A stretch of DNA of 61,700 bases from JAJDIA01 sp031555505 (GCA_031555505.1 JAVBUH010000028.1:1-61700); one strand, 5' to 3'. Shown: positions 8,532-18,335, counted from the first letter of the stretch. Notes: generated by a model not told the origin, from the letters alone. Program-made: numbers and translations.

Positions 8532-8551
8532 TAAGTAAGTAAGTAAGTAAG
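8532..8551 (+). repeat. Tetranucleotide repeat (TAAG)x5 in the efflux-operon leader
   Basis: Five exact copies of TAAG in a row, followed by TAAAG, lie 33 nt before the TolC-like start codon. Tetranucleotide tracts change length by slipped-strand mispairing; here a change would alter leader length or promoter spacing but not a reading frame. Confidence 0.8.
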
Positions 8552-8584
8552 TAAAGTATAGGACAATCAATTCAATCTGTATAA

Positions 8585-10087
8585 ATGAAACAATTAACAG
8601 GTAAAACAACAATGATGCTGGCAGTATTGATGATACTGCCGTCTCTGGTGCTGACAACGGCCAAAGCGCAAGACCAACCGCTTGCCATCAGCCTCGACAA
8701 AGCCTTGGAGATCGCGATGAGTGAAAACCCGACGGTGAAAGTGGCCGATCAGGAAATCGAAAAGAAAAAATATGCGAAGAAAGGATCGTATGCCGCCCTG
8801 TTTCCCCAGGTGAATTTCGCGGCCGACTATTCGCGTACATTAAAGAAACAGGTAATGTATATGGACGGTGCATTCGACATGGGAGCCATGCTTGCACCGG
8901 CATTCGATCCGATCATCAAAGGAGCCGATGCCGCATTACAACAATATGCACCCGGCTACAGTGAGGGCGACCTGCAAAAACTAATCGACGCCAACATGCC
9001 GAAACCCGATCCGGAAGCGGCCGAAGGCGGCAACGAAGGGATCACCGTAGGGCGTGACAACAACTGGAGCATGGGCTTCAACTTCGGTATGCCGCTGATC
9101 AATATGTCACTCTGGAAAAGCATTGCCATCTCCGGACAGGATGTGGAACTGGCTGTCGAACAGGCGCGCTCGTCGAAGATCGAGATGACCAACCAGGTAA
9201 AGAAAGCCTTCTATGCCGTGATGCTGGCCAACGATTCCTATCAGGTATTTTTGGAAAGTTACAACAATGCGCTGGTAAACTACAACGATATCAAACAGAA
9301 ATTCGAACAGGGATTGGTAGCTGAATACGACCTGATCCGTGCCGATGTAGCCGTGCGGAACCATGAGCCCAATGTGCTGCAGGCCGAGAAAGCCGTTAAG
9401 CTGGCCCAGTGGCAGTTGAAAGCGCTGATGGGGTTGGACCTGGATACTCCGATCCAATGCGAAGGGGCGCTGACCGATTACCAGTCTGCGCTTTTTGGCG
9501 ATTACCTGGCCACCGATACGTCGCTGATAGACAACACCAACCTGAAGCAACTGGATATGCAGGCGGATATGTTGAAGAGCACGCTTAAGCTGCAGAAATA
9601 TGATTTCCTGCCCACGTTGTCTGTCTCCGGCGTATACAACTGGAGCGCCATGAACAACGACTTCCGCTTCAAAGAGTACCTCTGGAATCCCTACTCCATG
9701 GTGGGGCTCTCCCTCTCCGTCCCCATTTTCTCGGGAGGCGGCAAGGTGCAGAAGATCAACCAGACGAAGGTGAACATCGTGCAGGTAGGACTGCAACGCG
9801 AAGACCTGGAACGCAACCTGCAACTGGCCGTACGTCAGTACATGGACAATATGTCTACCTGCATCAAACGCTTTGATGCGGCCCGCAAAGGGGTGGAACA
9901 GGCCCAAAGAGGGTATACCATCGCACAAAAACGGTATGACACCGGCGCCGGTACGTTGCTCGAACTCAACGATGCCGACCTGGCCATGCTACAGGCCAAA
10001 CTAAACTTCAACCAGTCTATCTACGACTATATGAATGCCAAGTCCGACCTGGAAAAAACCCTGGGCAAATATGCCGACAAAAAATAA
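8585..10087 (+). CDS. TolC-family outer-membrane efflux channel
   Basis: 500 residues with a cleaved signal peptide (hydrophobic stretch to about residue 28, TAKAQDQ). Two OEP repeats follow, each of long amphipathic helices plus beta strands; typical signatures are ALEIAMSENPTVKVADQEIE near the N-terminus and YDTGAGTLLELNDADLAMLQ near the C-terminus. It forms the outer-membrane exit duct of a tripartite RND pump. The adaptor gene begins 28 nt downstream and the pump follows, so the unit is complete in one operon. The region around residues 90-145 (GAFDMGAML to GGNEGITVGR) is a longer loop than in E. coli TolC, as is common in Bacteroidota. Confidence 0.93.
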   Translation: MKQLTGKTTMMLAVLMILPSLVLTTAKAQDQPLAISLDKALEIAMSENPTVKVADQEIEKKKYAKKGSYAALFPQVNFAADYSRTLKKQVMYMDGAFDMGAMLAPAFDPIIKGADAALQQYAPGYSEGDLQKLIDANMPKPDPEAAEGGNEGITVGRDNNWSMGFNFGMPLINMSLWKSIAISGQDVELAVEQARSSKIEMTNQVKKAFYAVMLANDSYQVFLESYNNALVNYNDIKQKFEQGLVAEYDLIRADVAVRNHEPNVLQAEKAVKLAQWQLKALMGLDLDTPIQCEGALTDYQSALFGDYLATDTSLIDNTNLKQLDMQADMLKSTLKLQKYDFLPTLSVSGVYNWSAMNNDFRFKEYLWNPYSMVGLSLSVPIFSGGGKVQKINQTKVNIVQVGLQREDLERNLQLAVRQYMDNMSTCIKRFDAARKGVEQAQRGYTIAQKRYDTGAGTLLELNDADLAMLQAKLNFNQSIYDYMNAKSDLEKTLGKYADKK

Positions 10088-10115
10088 CTAAGCTAATAAT
10101 ACGTAAAATTCCGAT

Positions 10116-11138
10116 ATGATGAAAACGAACAACATCTTGAGAATCGTGCCAATCGCCGCATTCGCTCTGTTAACCGCCTGTTCCGGAGGAGAGAACAAAG
10201 GAACTGAACAGAAAGAAGAAAAACCGAAGGTGAAACTGGAAACCGTCCACCGGCAATCGGTAGAACAGTTGAGTGAATTTACCGCCACCGTACAAGCTAA
10301 CGTATCCAACAATATCGCCCCGCAATCACCCGTGCGTATCGAAAAACTGCACGTGGAAGTGGGCGACCACGTAAGTGCCGGCCAGCTACTGGCCACCATG
10401 GAGAACACATCGCTCGAACAACTCCGTATCCAGATCCAGAATCAGGAGACCGAGTTCAAACGTATCGACGAACTCTATAAGGTGGGAGGCGCCTCCAAGT
10501 CTTCTTGGGACCAGTTAAAAATGGCGCTCGACGTGAACAAGACCTCCCTCAAGAACCTCGAAAAGAACATTCGCCTGGTAAGCCCGATCAATGGCATCAT
10601 CACAGCGCGTAATTATGATAATGGCGATATGTACTCAGGGGCACAGCCTGTATACGTGGTAGAACAGCTTCGCCCCGTGAAACTGATGGTCAGCGTATCT
10701 GAAAGCTATTATACCAAAGTAAAGAAAGGGATGGATGTGGATGTACGCCTCGACGTGTATGGCGACGAAGTATTCCAGGGTAAAGTTCACCTGATCTACC
10801 CCACCATCGATGCCGCCACACGCACGTTCCAGGTGGAGATCCGCATTCCCAACAACGACGAGCGCATCCGTCCGGGTATGTTTGCCCGCGTGACTATGAA
10901 TTTCGGCACGTTGGAACGTATCGTAGTGCCCGATCAGGCAGTGGTGAAACAAGCCGGATCAGGCGACCGCTACATCTTTGTATACAACAACGGGACCGTG
11001 TCTTACCAGAAAGTGGAACTCGGACGCCGTATGGACAATAAATATGAACTGATCTCCGGCGTGGAAGACGGTGCACAGGTAGTAACGATCGGACAGAGCC
11101 GCCTTGTAGACGGAACCGCCGTGGAAGTAACACAATAA
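10116..11138 (+). CDS. RND efflux periplasmic adaptor (HlyD/AcrA type, lipoprotein)
   Basis: 340 residues with a lipobox (LLTAC at residues 19-23), so it is membrane-anchored by lipid. The order is classical: a lipoyl half-motif (SPVRIEKLHVEVGDHVSAGQ), a coiled-coil hairpin (about 95-150), the second lipoyl half (VSPINGIITARNYDNGDMY) and a beta-barrel domain (GKVHLIYPTIDAATRTFQVE). It links the inner-membrane pump to the TolC-type channel. The pump gene starts 14 nt downstream. Confidence 0.94.
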   Translation: MMKTNNILRIVPIAAFALLTACSGGENKGTEQKEEKPKVKLETVHRQSVEQLSEFTATVQANVSNNIAPQSPVRIEKLHVEVGDHVSAGQLLATMENTSLEQLRIQIQNQETEFKRIDELYKVGGASKSSWDQLKMALDVNKTSLKNLEKNIRLVSPINGIITARNYDNGDMYSGAQPVYVVEQLRPVKLMVSVSESYYTKVKKGMDVDVRLDVYGDEVFQGKVHLIYPTIDAATRTFQVEIRIPNNDERIRPGMFARVTMNFGTLERIVVPDQAVVKQAGSGDRYIFVYNNGTVSYQKVELGRRMDNKYELISGVEDGAQVVTIGQSRLVDGTAVEVTQ

Positions 11139-11152
11139 AGAAGAGTAACAAC

Positions 11153-14100
11153 ATGAGTTTATATAGTACCGCCGTAAAAAAACCGGTCTCTACCGCCCTC
11201 ATCTTTGTGGCTGTAGTGATACTGGGGATTTTTTCATTGACCAGGCTGTCGGTCGACCTGCTGCCCAAGATTGAGACAAACATGATCATGGTCATGACGT
11301 CATACGCCGGGGCCAGCGCCGCCGATATTGAGATGAATATCACCAAAGCGATGGAGAATACGCTGAACAGTGTGAGCGACCTGAAACATATCACGTCGCA
11401 ATCCAGGGAGAACATCTCCATCATCACCCTTGAATTTGATTTCGGGATCGACCTCGACGTGGCGACCAACGATATCCGCGACAAACTGGATATCGTAAAG
11501 CCTATCCTGCCGGATGGCGCCGACAATCCCATCATCTTCAAGTTCGGGACAGACGATATCCCCATCCTGATGCTCTCGGTAACCGCCGAAGAAAGTACCA
11601 ACGCCCTGTATAAGATATTGGACGAAAAGGTATCCAACCCTCTGGCCCGTATCAAAGGGGTGGGCGCCGTTTCCATCGCCGGTACGCCGGTACGCGAGTT
11701 GCAGGTGTATTGCGATCCCTACAAGCTGGAAGCTTACAACATGACCATCGAGGGCATTGCCAACGTGATCGCGATGGAAAACCGTAACACGCCCACTGGC
11801 AGCATTGATATCGGTTCGCACACCTATTCCATGCGTGTGCAAGGGGAATTTACGGAGGCTGCGCAGATGCTCAACCTGGTAATCGGCAACTTCAACGGCA
11901 AAGTGGTCTACCTCCGCGATGTGGCCCGTATCCAGGACACGGTGGAAGAACGCTCACAGGAAACCTTCAACAATGGTACCCGTGGCGGTATGATCGTGAT
12001 CCAGAAACAATCGGGCGCCAACTCAGTGGATATAGCCCGGTTAGTGAAAGAAAAAATGCCCGAACTGGAAGCCAGCCTGCCTTCAGACGTGAAACTGGGT
12101 GTGATTATGGATACCTCCAAGAACATCCTGAATACGATAGACAGCCTGGTGGAAACCATCTGTATCACGTTCATCGTGGTGATGCTGGTGGTATTTGTCT
12201 TCCTGGGGCGCTGGAGGGCTACCTTCATCATTATCCTTACCATCCCGATCTCGCTGGTGGCCTCCTTCGCCTATTTGTTGGCATCGGGGAATACGCTGAA
12301 TATCATCTCCCTCAGTTCGCTGTCAATTGCCATCGGCATGGTGGTAGACGATGCCATTGTGGTATTGGAGAATATCACCACGCACATCGAACGGGGAAGT
12401 AAGCCCAAACAGGCGGCCATCCATGCAACCAATGAGGTGGCTATCTCGGTCATCGCCTCTACACTCACCATCCTGGCAGTATTCCTGCCACTGACGATGG
12501 TGACGGGTATGGCCGGTATGATGTTCAAACAGTTGGGTTGGATCGTCAGTATCGTGATGATCATCTCTACGGTCAGCGCCTTGACGCTGACCCCGATGCT
12601 TTGTTCGCAGATGCTCCGCTTGAACCCGAAGAAGGGGAAACTGTTCACCTTGATCTTTACGCCGATCGAAAAGGCGCTGGACAAGTTGGATACAGGCTAT
12701 TCTTCGTTCCTGTTCTGGGCTACCCGCCACCGGAAAACCGTGATCACAGGCGCCTTCGTGATCTTTGCGGCGAGTATGGGATTGATCACCGTGATCAAGA
12801 CGGAGTTCTTCCCCACGCAAGACAGCGGCTTCATCTCCGTCAACATCGAGTTGCCTATCGGGACACGCCAGGAAATCACCCGCGACCTTGCCATGCAGAT
12901 CGACAAAGAATTCCGTTCCAAATACCCCGAAATCGACGTATGCAACTTCAGCGAAGGACAGGCGGGTTCTAACAACACCTGGGCCAACATGAGTGACAAC
13001 GGTACGCATATCATCGAGTTCAACCTCAGCCTCACCGACGTGAGCGAACGCGAAAGGGGCATGCTGGAAATATGCGAACTGATCCGTAAAGACCTCTCGC
13101 AATACCCGGAGATCAAACGCTTCGATGTATTGGCCGGAGGCGGCAACAGTATGGGTAGTGAAAACTCCGTGGATATCGAAATATATGGTTACGACTTTGC
13201 GGCTACCGATGCCGTAGCCAAAGAAGCAGCCGAACGGATGGCCAACTTCGAAGGTTGTTCGCAGGTAACGATCAGCCGTAAGGACTATGTGCCCGAATTC
13301 CAGATCGACTTCGACCGGGAAAAGCTGGCCTTGAACGGACTGAACGTAACTACCGCCTCTTCCTTCCTACGTAATCGTATCAATGGGTTCACCGCCTCTC
13401 AGTTCCGCGAAGATGGGGATGAATATGATATCCTGGTACGCTATGCACCTGAATTCCGCCAGTCGATCGAAGACATTGAGAACATCCTGATCTATAATAA
13501 TATGGGGCAAGGTGTACGCATCCGCGACGTAGGACATGTGATTGAACTGATGACCCCTCCCACCATCGAGCGCAAGAATCGCGAACGTGTGATCACCGTC
13601 AGGGCGGTAGTAGCACCCGGGGCCGCCCTGAGCGATATCGTGGATGCTGCCAACCTTGAAATGAGAAGCATGGAGATACCGGCCGATGTCTCCTGGCAGT
13701 TGGGGGGTACGTATGAAGACCAGATGGACACATTTGCCGACCTGGGTATCCTGATGTTATTGATCGTTATCCTGGTATATATCGTCATGGCAACCCAGTT
13801 TGAATCGCTGGTAGACCCGTTTGTGATCATGTTCTCCATCCCGTTTGCCTTCACCGGCGTATTCCTGGGATTGGCTGTCACGCAAACGCCGCTGGGTGTG
13901 ATGGCCCTGATCGGGTCGATCATGCTGTTGGGGATCGTAGTGAAGAACGGTATCGTGCTGATAGACTATACCATCCTGTGCCGCGAACGGGGCATGAGTA
14001 TCCTCACGGCAGTGGTTGCCGCAGGTAAATCCCGTCTTCGTCCGGTATTGATGACTACGCTGACCACCGTACTGGGGATGATCCCGATGGCTGTCGGCAC

Positions 14101-14269
14101 AGGACAAGGTTCGGAAATGTGGCGTTCGATGGGTATGACGGTAGCCTGGGGGCTTTCCATCTCCACGCTCATCACCCTCATCATCGTACCGACGGTCTAC
14201 ACCATCTTTGCAGCCAACGGTGTAAAGCGTCGCCGCCGCCAATACAGAAAGCAACTGAACAACAACTAA
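11153..14269 (+). CDS. RND (HAE1/AcrB-type) efflux transporter
   Basis: 1038 residues, full length for the family. Twelve membrane helices are arranged as one, a large periplasmic loop, five, one, a second loop and five. The proton-relay signature is seen in the TM4 segment (LSSLSIAIGMVVDDAIVVLE), and TM11-12 carry PLGVMALIGSIMLLGIVVKN. It exports hydrophobic compounds using the proton gradient; the substrate cannot be read from sequence. It lies in an operon with its TolC and adaptor partners, a TetR regulator upstream and a small PII-like protein 19 nt downstream. Confidence 0.95.
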   Translation: MSLYSTAVKKPVSTALIFVAVVILGIFSLTRLSVDLLPKIETNMIMVMTSYAGASAADIEMNITKAMENTLNSVSDLKHITSQSRENISIITLEFDFGIDLDVATNDIRDKLDIVKPILPDGADNPIIFKFGTDDIPILMLSVTAEESTNALYKILDEKVSNPLARIKGVGAVSIAGTPVRELQVYCDPYKLEAYNMTIEGIANVIAMENRNTPTGSIDIGSHTYSMRVQGEFTEAAQMLNLVIGNFNGKVVYLRDVARIQDTVEERSQETFNNGTRGGMIVIQKQSGANSVDIARLVKEKMPELEASLPSDVKLGVIMDTSKNILNTIDSLVETICITFIVVMLVVFVFLGRWRATFIIILTIPISLVASFAYLLASGNTLNIISLSSLSIAIGMVVDDAIVVLENITTHIERGSKPKQAAIHATNEVAISVIASTLTILAVFLPLTMVTGMAGMMFKQLGWIVSIVMIISTVSALTLTPMLCSQMLRLNPKKGKLFTLIFTPIEKALDKLDTGYSSFLFWATRHRKTVITGAFVIFAASMGLITVIKTEFFPTQDSGFISVNIELPIGTRQEITRDLAMQIDKEFRSKYPEIDVCNFSEGQAGSNNTWANMSDNGTHIIEFNLSLTDVSERERGMLEICELIRKDLSQYPEIKRFDVLAGGGNSMGSENSVDIEIYGYDFAATDAVAKEAAERMANFEGCSQVTISRKDYVPEFQIDFDREKLALNGLNVTTASSFLRNRINGFTASQFREDGDEYDILVRYAPEFRQSIEDIENILIYNNMGQGVRIRDVGHVIELMTPPTIERKNRERVITVRAVVAPGAALSDIVDAANLEMRSMEIPADVSWQLGGTYEDQMDTFADLGILMLLIVILVYIVMATQFESLVDPFVIMFSIPFAFTGVFLGLAVTQTPLGVMALIGSIMLLGIVVKNGIVLIDYTILCRERGMSILTAVVAAGKSRLRPVLMTTLTTVLGMIPMAVGTGQGSEMWRSMGMTVAWGLSISTLITLIIVPTVYTIFAANGVKRRRRQYRKQLNNN

Positions 14270-14288
14270 AAATTGATATCCAAATCGC

Positions 14289-14582
14289 ATGAAAGCAATA
14301 TTCATATCATTCAATCAGGCATACTACGAAGAGATCCTGTCGCTCATGGACAAACACAATATCCGTGGATACACCTATTGGGATGCCGTACAGGGGAGGG
14401 GTAGCAAAACCGGCGAGCCGCACTACGGCTCCCACGCATGGCCTACCCTGAACGGCGCCATCATGACGGTCGTAGACGATGCTAAGGCAACGGGCTTCCT
14501 CGAAATCCTGCACCAGCTGGACAAGCAAACGGAAGCCCAAGGCCTCCGCGCCTTCACCTGGAATGTGGAGCAAAGCATTTAA
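14289..14582 (+). CDS. PG0541-family small transporter-associated protein (PII-like)
   Basis: 97 residues starting MKAIFISFNQAYYEEILSLM. Sequence and position match the PG0541-type proteins found as the last gene of RND efflux operons in Bacteroidales. The predicted beta-alpha-beta repeats and a loop containing GRGSKTGEPHYGSHAWP resemble the PII/CutA ferredoxin-like fold, with the loop in the position of the PII effector loop. It may tune the pump in response to a small molecule, but no biochemical role is established. It starts 19 nt after the RND gene and is followed by the L25 promoter, so it closes the operon. Confidence 0.8.
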   Translation: MKAIFISFNQAYYEEILSLMDKHNIRGYTYWDAVQGRGSKTGEPHYGSHAWPTLNGAIMTVVDDAKATGFLEILHQLDKQTEAQGLRAFTWNVEQSI

Positions 14583-14620
14583 AAATGTTTCATTTTAGTA
14601 GTACCTGTCAATAAAATATC

Positions 14621-14628
14621 TATCTTTG
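14621..14628 (+). promoter_or_regulatory. -7 box TATCTTTG for the L25-pth operon
   Basis: TATCTTTG fits TAnnTTTG; the start would fall near 14635, leaving a leader of about 70 nt before the L25 ATG. It separates this operon from the efflux operon ending at 14582. Confidence 0.6.
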
Positions 14629-14706
14629 CACCGCTTTTTGCCCCGTTCGTGTGATGGGAAATTAGAAAGCAAAGTATCTAATTTTGAGTAACACAATTTT
14701 TGTAAG

Positions 14707-15294
14707 ATGAAAACATTTGCATTAGAAGGAAAACCCAGAGCAATTGAAACATGCTCTGCCGATCAGAAAAGATCATTGAAAGCGTTGCGTGCCGTCAAAG
14801 ACATCCCTGCCGTACTGTATGGTGGCAAGGAAGTAGTTCATTTCAGCGTAGCTTTCGATGCTATCCGCGGCCTGATCTACACACCGGAAGTATTCCTGGT
14901 GGAACTTACGATCGATGGCAAAAAGGCCATGGCTATCGTAAAAGACCTGCAATTCCAGGCCGTAACAGACGAACTGCTGCACGTTGACTTCCAGGAAATC
15001 TTCGCCGACAAACCGGTAGTGATTGAAGTGCCGGTAGCCCTCGAAGGATATGCCGAAGGGGTTAAAGCAGGGGGTAAGCTGAACCTCAACATGCGGAAAC
15101 TGAAAGTGAAGGGAATGTATGGGAACCTGCCTGAAAAGTTGGTTATCAACGTAGACACACTGGGTCTGGGCAAAACCATGCAAATTGGCGAATTAAGCTT
15201 CGAAAACCTCGAGCTGATGAACGCCAAGAACGCTGTGGTTTGCGCCGTACAGTTGACCCGTGCCGCTCGTGGTGCCGCCGCAGCAGGGAAATAA
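14707..15294 (+). CDS. rplY: 50S ribosomal protein L25/general stress protein Ctc
   Basis: 195 residues. The N-terminal L25 domain (about 1-95), which binds 5S rRNA, is followed by the TL5/Ctc C-terminal beta domain (about 96-185) with the conserved stretch VDFQEIFADKPVVIEVPVAL. This longer form is normal in Bacteroidota. The start MKTFALEGKPR fits the family. A hairpin lies between it and pth 87 nt downstream, the same gene order (rplY-pth-S4 protein) as in many Bacteroidales. Confidence 0.95.
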   Translation: MKTFALEGKPRAIETCSADQKRSLKALRAVKDIPAVLYGGKEVVHFSVAFDAIRGLIYTPEVFLVELTIDGKKAMAIVKDLQFQAVTDELLHVDFQEIFADKPVVIEVPVALEGYAEGVKAGGKLNLNMRKLKVKGMYGNLPEKLVINVDTLGLGKTMQIGELSFENLELMNAKNAVVCAVQLTRAARGAAAAGK

Positions 15295-15316
15295 GACATA
15301 GTAACGATTTACGATT

Positions 15317-15360
15317 AATGGTTAATGATTAATGGAGATTACCATTAGTTATTAACCATT
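15317..15360 (+). repeat. Long AT-rich inverted repeat between rplY and pth
   Basis: A 19-bp arm at 15317-15335 pairs with 15342-15360 (17 of 19 positions) around a 6-nt loop, and TCTCTTT follows. It could attenuate or end rplY transcription while leaving pth to a weaker read-through or its own promoter. Confidence 0.6.
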
Positions 15361-15381
15361 TCTCTTTGGAGAAAGACATAT

Positions 15382-15948
15382 ATGAAGTATCTGATCGTAG
15401 GATTAGGAAATATCGGTTCCGAATACTGGGGCACACGCCACAACATCGGGTTCAGGGTGGTGAACAAGCTCGTGGAAGATGCCGGTACCGGTTTCACGGA
15501 AGAACGATACGGCGCCGTAGCCCGTATGCGTATCAAAAACTGTGAACTGACCGTGCTGAAGCCCAACACATTTATGAACCTCAGCGGCAATGCTGTGCGT
15601 TACTGGCTGCAAAAGGAAGGAATCGAAACAGAAAACCTGTTGGTCGTTGTAGACGATATCGCCCTGCCCTTCGGGACGCTCCGCCTCAAACCCAAGGGCA
15701 GCGATGCAGGGCATAACGGCCTCAGGAACATCCAGCAGATCCTGGGCACACAGGAATATGGCCGCCTCCGCTTCGGCGTGGGCAATCAGTTCCCGCGCGG
15801 CGGACAGGTAAATTATGTGTTAGGGCAGTTCGACCCCGAAGAGTTGGCAGCCATGCCACCGGTACTCGACCGCGCCGTGGAGATCGTCAAAAGCTTCTGC
15901 CTGGCCGGGGTACAGCACACCATGAACCAATTCAACAACAAAGACTAA
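15382..15948 (+). CDS. pth: Peptidyl-tRNA hydrolase
   Basis: 188 residues. All family hallmarks are present: N-terminal LIVGLGNIG, catalytic H20 in TRHNIGF, the PNTFMNLSG loop, the catalytic aspartate in VVVDDIALPFG, and KGSDAGHNGL. It releases tRNA from peptidyl-tRNAs that drop off the ribosome. It is followed 15 nt later by an S4-domain gene, also tied to stalled ribosomes, so the two probably act in the same quality-control process. Confidence 0.97.
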   Translation: MKYLIVGLGNIGSEYWGTRHNIGFRVVNKLVEDAGTGFTEERYGAVARMRIKNCELTVLKPNTFMNLSGNAVRYWLQKEGIETENLLVVVDDIALPFGTLRLKPKGSDAGHNGLRNIQQILGTQEYGRLRFGVGNQFPRGGQVNYVLGQFDPEELAAMPPVLDRAVEIVKSFCLAGVQHTMNQFNNKD

Positions 15949-15963
15949 ACAACAAGCAACACC

Positions 15964-16392
15964 ATGAACGAAGTGCGTATCGATAAATGGATGTGGGCCG
16001 TCCGCATCTTCAAAACCCGCACCATTGCAGTGGAAGCCTGTAAGAAAAACCGGGTGATGATCAATGGCGTCAGCGTCAAACCTTCGCGGATGCTGAAGGT
16101 GGGCGAAACGGTACAGGTACGCAAACCGCCTATCACCTATTCGTTCAAAGCATTAGCGCTCACCGAACGCCGGATGGCTGCCAAACTGGTGCCTGAATAC
16201 CTGGAGAATGTAACTACGCCCGATCAGTATGAAATACAGGAGATGAACCGTATCTCCGGCTTTGTAGACCGCGCCCGGGGATTGGGACGACCTACCAAAA
16301 AAGACCGCCGCGAACTGGAACAGTTCACCGACCCGGATGAGCTGTTCGATGGATTTGATTTCGAATTTGATTTCGATTCAGGGGACGAATAA
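15964..16392 (+). CDS. S4-domain RNA-binding protein (Hsp15/RqcP-like)
   Basis: 142 residues. The N-terminal S4 domain (about 1-65) has the typical RIDKWMWAVRIFKTRTIA start and the VMINGVSVKPSRMLKVGETV turn. The C-terminal tail is acidic (EFDFDSGDE). Hsp15 and RqcP bind the 50S subunit with a stranded peptidyl-tRNA and help recycle it. Position right after pth supports that role. The paralogue of the family cannot be decided from sequence alone. Confidence 0.88.
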   Translation: MNEVRIDKWMWAVRIFKTRTIAVEACKKNRVMINGVSVKPSRMLKVGETVQVRKPPITYSFKALALTERRMAAKLVPEYLENVTTPDQYEIQEMNRISGFVDRARGLGRPTKKDRRELEQFTDPDELFDGFDFEFDFDSGDE

Positions 16393-16412
16393 AAAACATT
16401 ACTATCATATAC

Positions 16413-18308
16413 ATGAAAAAGCACATCTGTTATCTTATCCGTATTTCTATTATTATTTTATGTACCGCCTGCCAGCCCAAAGGTGGCGATGTGTGGATAG
16501 AAGCTGAAAACTTCACGTCGAAAGGCGGATGGGTAACCGACCAGCAGTTTATGAATCTGATGGGATCGCCCTATCTGTTGGCGCACGGTATGGGCCAGCC
16601 GGTACAAGATGCCAGTACGACACTGACATTCCCCGGCACAGGTACCTATTATATGTATGTACGCACATACAACTGGACTTCCCCCTGGACTGCCGAAGAA
16701 GGTCCGGGGAAATTCCAGGTATGGATCGGCGATAAACCGGTAAACGCCACTTTCGGCCATACAGGCAATACCTGGGAATGGCAAAAGGGCGGTGCGGTGG
16801 AGATCAGTAGCAGGCAAACGACACTTACGCTGCACGACCTGGCCGGATTCAATGGCCGCTGCGACGCCATCTTCTTCACATCCGATCCCAACAAAATACC
16901 GCCGGCAGGCGGAGATGGACTGACAGCCTTCCGCTACCAACAGACAGGGATCAAGGCAAAGAGCGCCGGGAAGTTCGACCTCGTAGTCATCGGAGGTGGT
17001 GTGGCCGGTATCAGTGCAGCCGTATCGGCTGCCCGGCTGAATATGAAGGTAGCCCTTATTCACGACCGTCCTGTCTGGGGTGGCAACAACAGTTCGGAAG
17101 TGCGCGTGCATCTGGGAGGACGCCTCCACCTGCATCCTTATCCCGAACTGGGAGGCATCGTCAAAGAACTGAGCCCCGCAGCAGGCGGAAACGCCCGTCC
17201 GGGCAGCACGTATGAAGACCAAAAGAAAGCCGACGTAGTCAACAGCGAACCCAACATCACCCCCTTCCTGAATTATTATGCCTTTGCCGTGGAGAAAAAG
17301 GGATCATCCATCCAAACCGTCACGGCCAAAGCGATCGACACCGGTGAAGAGCTGACCTTCTCCGCTCCGCTGTTTGCCGACTGTACCGGCGACGGGACCA
17401 TCGGCGCGCTGGCGGGTGCCGACTTTGCCATGGGGCGCGAATCCAAAGCCGAGTTCGGTGAGACTACCGCTCCCGAAACGGCCGACAAACTCACCATGGG
17501 CAGTTCGGTGCAATGGTATTCGAAAGAGACCCCGCAACCCACTGCGTTCCCGGTATTCAACTACGGTATCACCTTCAACGAAGAGAACGCCGAAAAAGTC
17601 ACCATGGGCGAATGGACCTGGGAAACGGGCATGAATTACGACCAGATCACCCACTTCGAGCGCATCCGCGACTATGGTTTGCTGGTGATCTACTCGAACT
17701 GGTCGTTCCTGAAAAACAACTATTCGGGAAAAGAGACATATACCAACCGCTCACTCGAATGGGTGGCATACGTGTCCGGCAAACGCGAATCACGCCGCTT
17801 ACTGGGCGACCATATCCTGAAAGAACAAGACATTACCAATTTCATCCGCTACCCGGATGGTACGGCCTCCACCTCCTGGTCGATCGACCTGCATTACCCG
17901 GACCCGAAGAACACAGAGCATTTCCCTGCCGCCGAATTCAAGTCGATCGCCAAACACACCGGCATCCACCCCTACCCCATTCCTTACCGTTGCTTTTATT
18001 CGCGCAACGTGGACAACCTCTTCATGGCCGGCCGCAACATCAGCGTGACGCATGTGGCGCTGGGTACCGTGCGTGTGATGCGTACCACCGGTATGATGGG
18101 TGAAGTGGTAGGTATGGCCGCTTCCGTATGCAAAACGCACAACGCCAAACCACGCGATGTGTACAACAGCTACCTGGACCACCTGAAAACGCTGATGCAA
18201 AAAGGCATCGGCAAAGAAAGCCCGGCCGGCTACCCGGACTACAACCTGGGGCAAACGCTGGGAGAGAAAAAAACAGACGCCACCCTGCAAACAATCCCAT
18301 TGCCCTGA
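16413..18308 (+). CDS. Secreted FAD-dependent oxidoreductase with N-terminal beta-sandwich (lipoprotein)
   Basis: 631 residues. A lipobox (LCTAC, C20) is followed by a carbohydrate-module-like beta-sandwich (about 25-165, beginning WIEAENFTSKGGW). The FAD-binding Rossmann motif VVIGGGVAGISAA starts near residue 194, with the downstream VWGGNNSSEVRVHLGG typical of the PF12831 FAD_oxidored family; ADCTGDGTIGALAGAD is the second FAD contact. The C-terminal half carries NLFMAGRNISVTHVALGT. These proteins are common in Bacteroidota next to polysaccharide genes; the substrate is unknown, but the attached sandwich suggests a sugar or glycan. It starts 20 nt after the S4 gene. Confidence 0.85.
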   Translation: MKKHICYLIRISIIILCTACQPKGGDVWIEAENFTSKGGWVTDQQFMNLMGSPYLLAHGMGQPVQDASTTLTFPGTGTYYMYVRTYNWTSPWTAEEGPGKFQVWIGDKPVNATFGHTGNTWEWQKGGAVEISSRQTTLTLHDLAGFNGRCDAIFFTSDPNKIPPAGGDGLTAFRYQQTGIKAKSAGKFDLVVIGGGVAGISAAVSAARLNMKVALIHDRPVWGGNNSSEVRVHLGGRLHLHPYPELGGIVKELSPAAGGNARPGSTYEDQKKADVVNSEPNITPFLNYYAFAVEKKGSSIQTVTAKAIDTGEELTFSAPLFADCTGDGTIGALAGADFAMGRESKAEFGETTAPETADKLTMGSSVQWYSKETPQPTAFPVFNYGITFNEENAEKVTMGEWTWETGMNYDQITHFERIRDYGLLVIYSNWSFLKNNYSGKETYTNRSLEWVAYVSGKRESRRLLGDHILKEQDITNFIRYPDGTASTSWSIDLHYPDPKNTEHFPAAEFKSIAKHTGIHPYPIPYRCFYSRNVDNLFMAGRNISVTHVALGTVRVMRTTGMMGEVVGMAASVCKTHNAKPRDVYNSYLDHLKTLMQKGIGKESPAGYPDYNLGQTLGEKKTDATLQTIPLP

Positions 18309-18335
18309 GAATGATCGTCCATACCCCAAGGCTTC

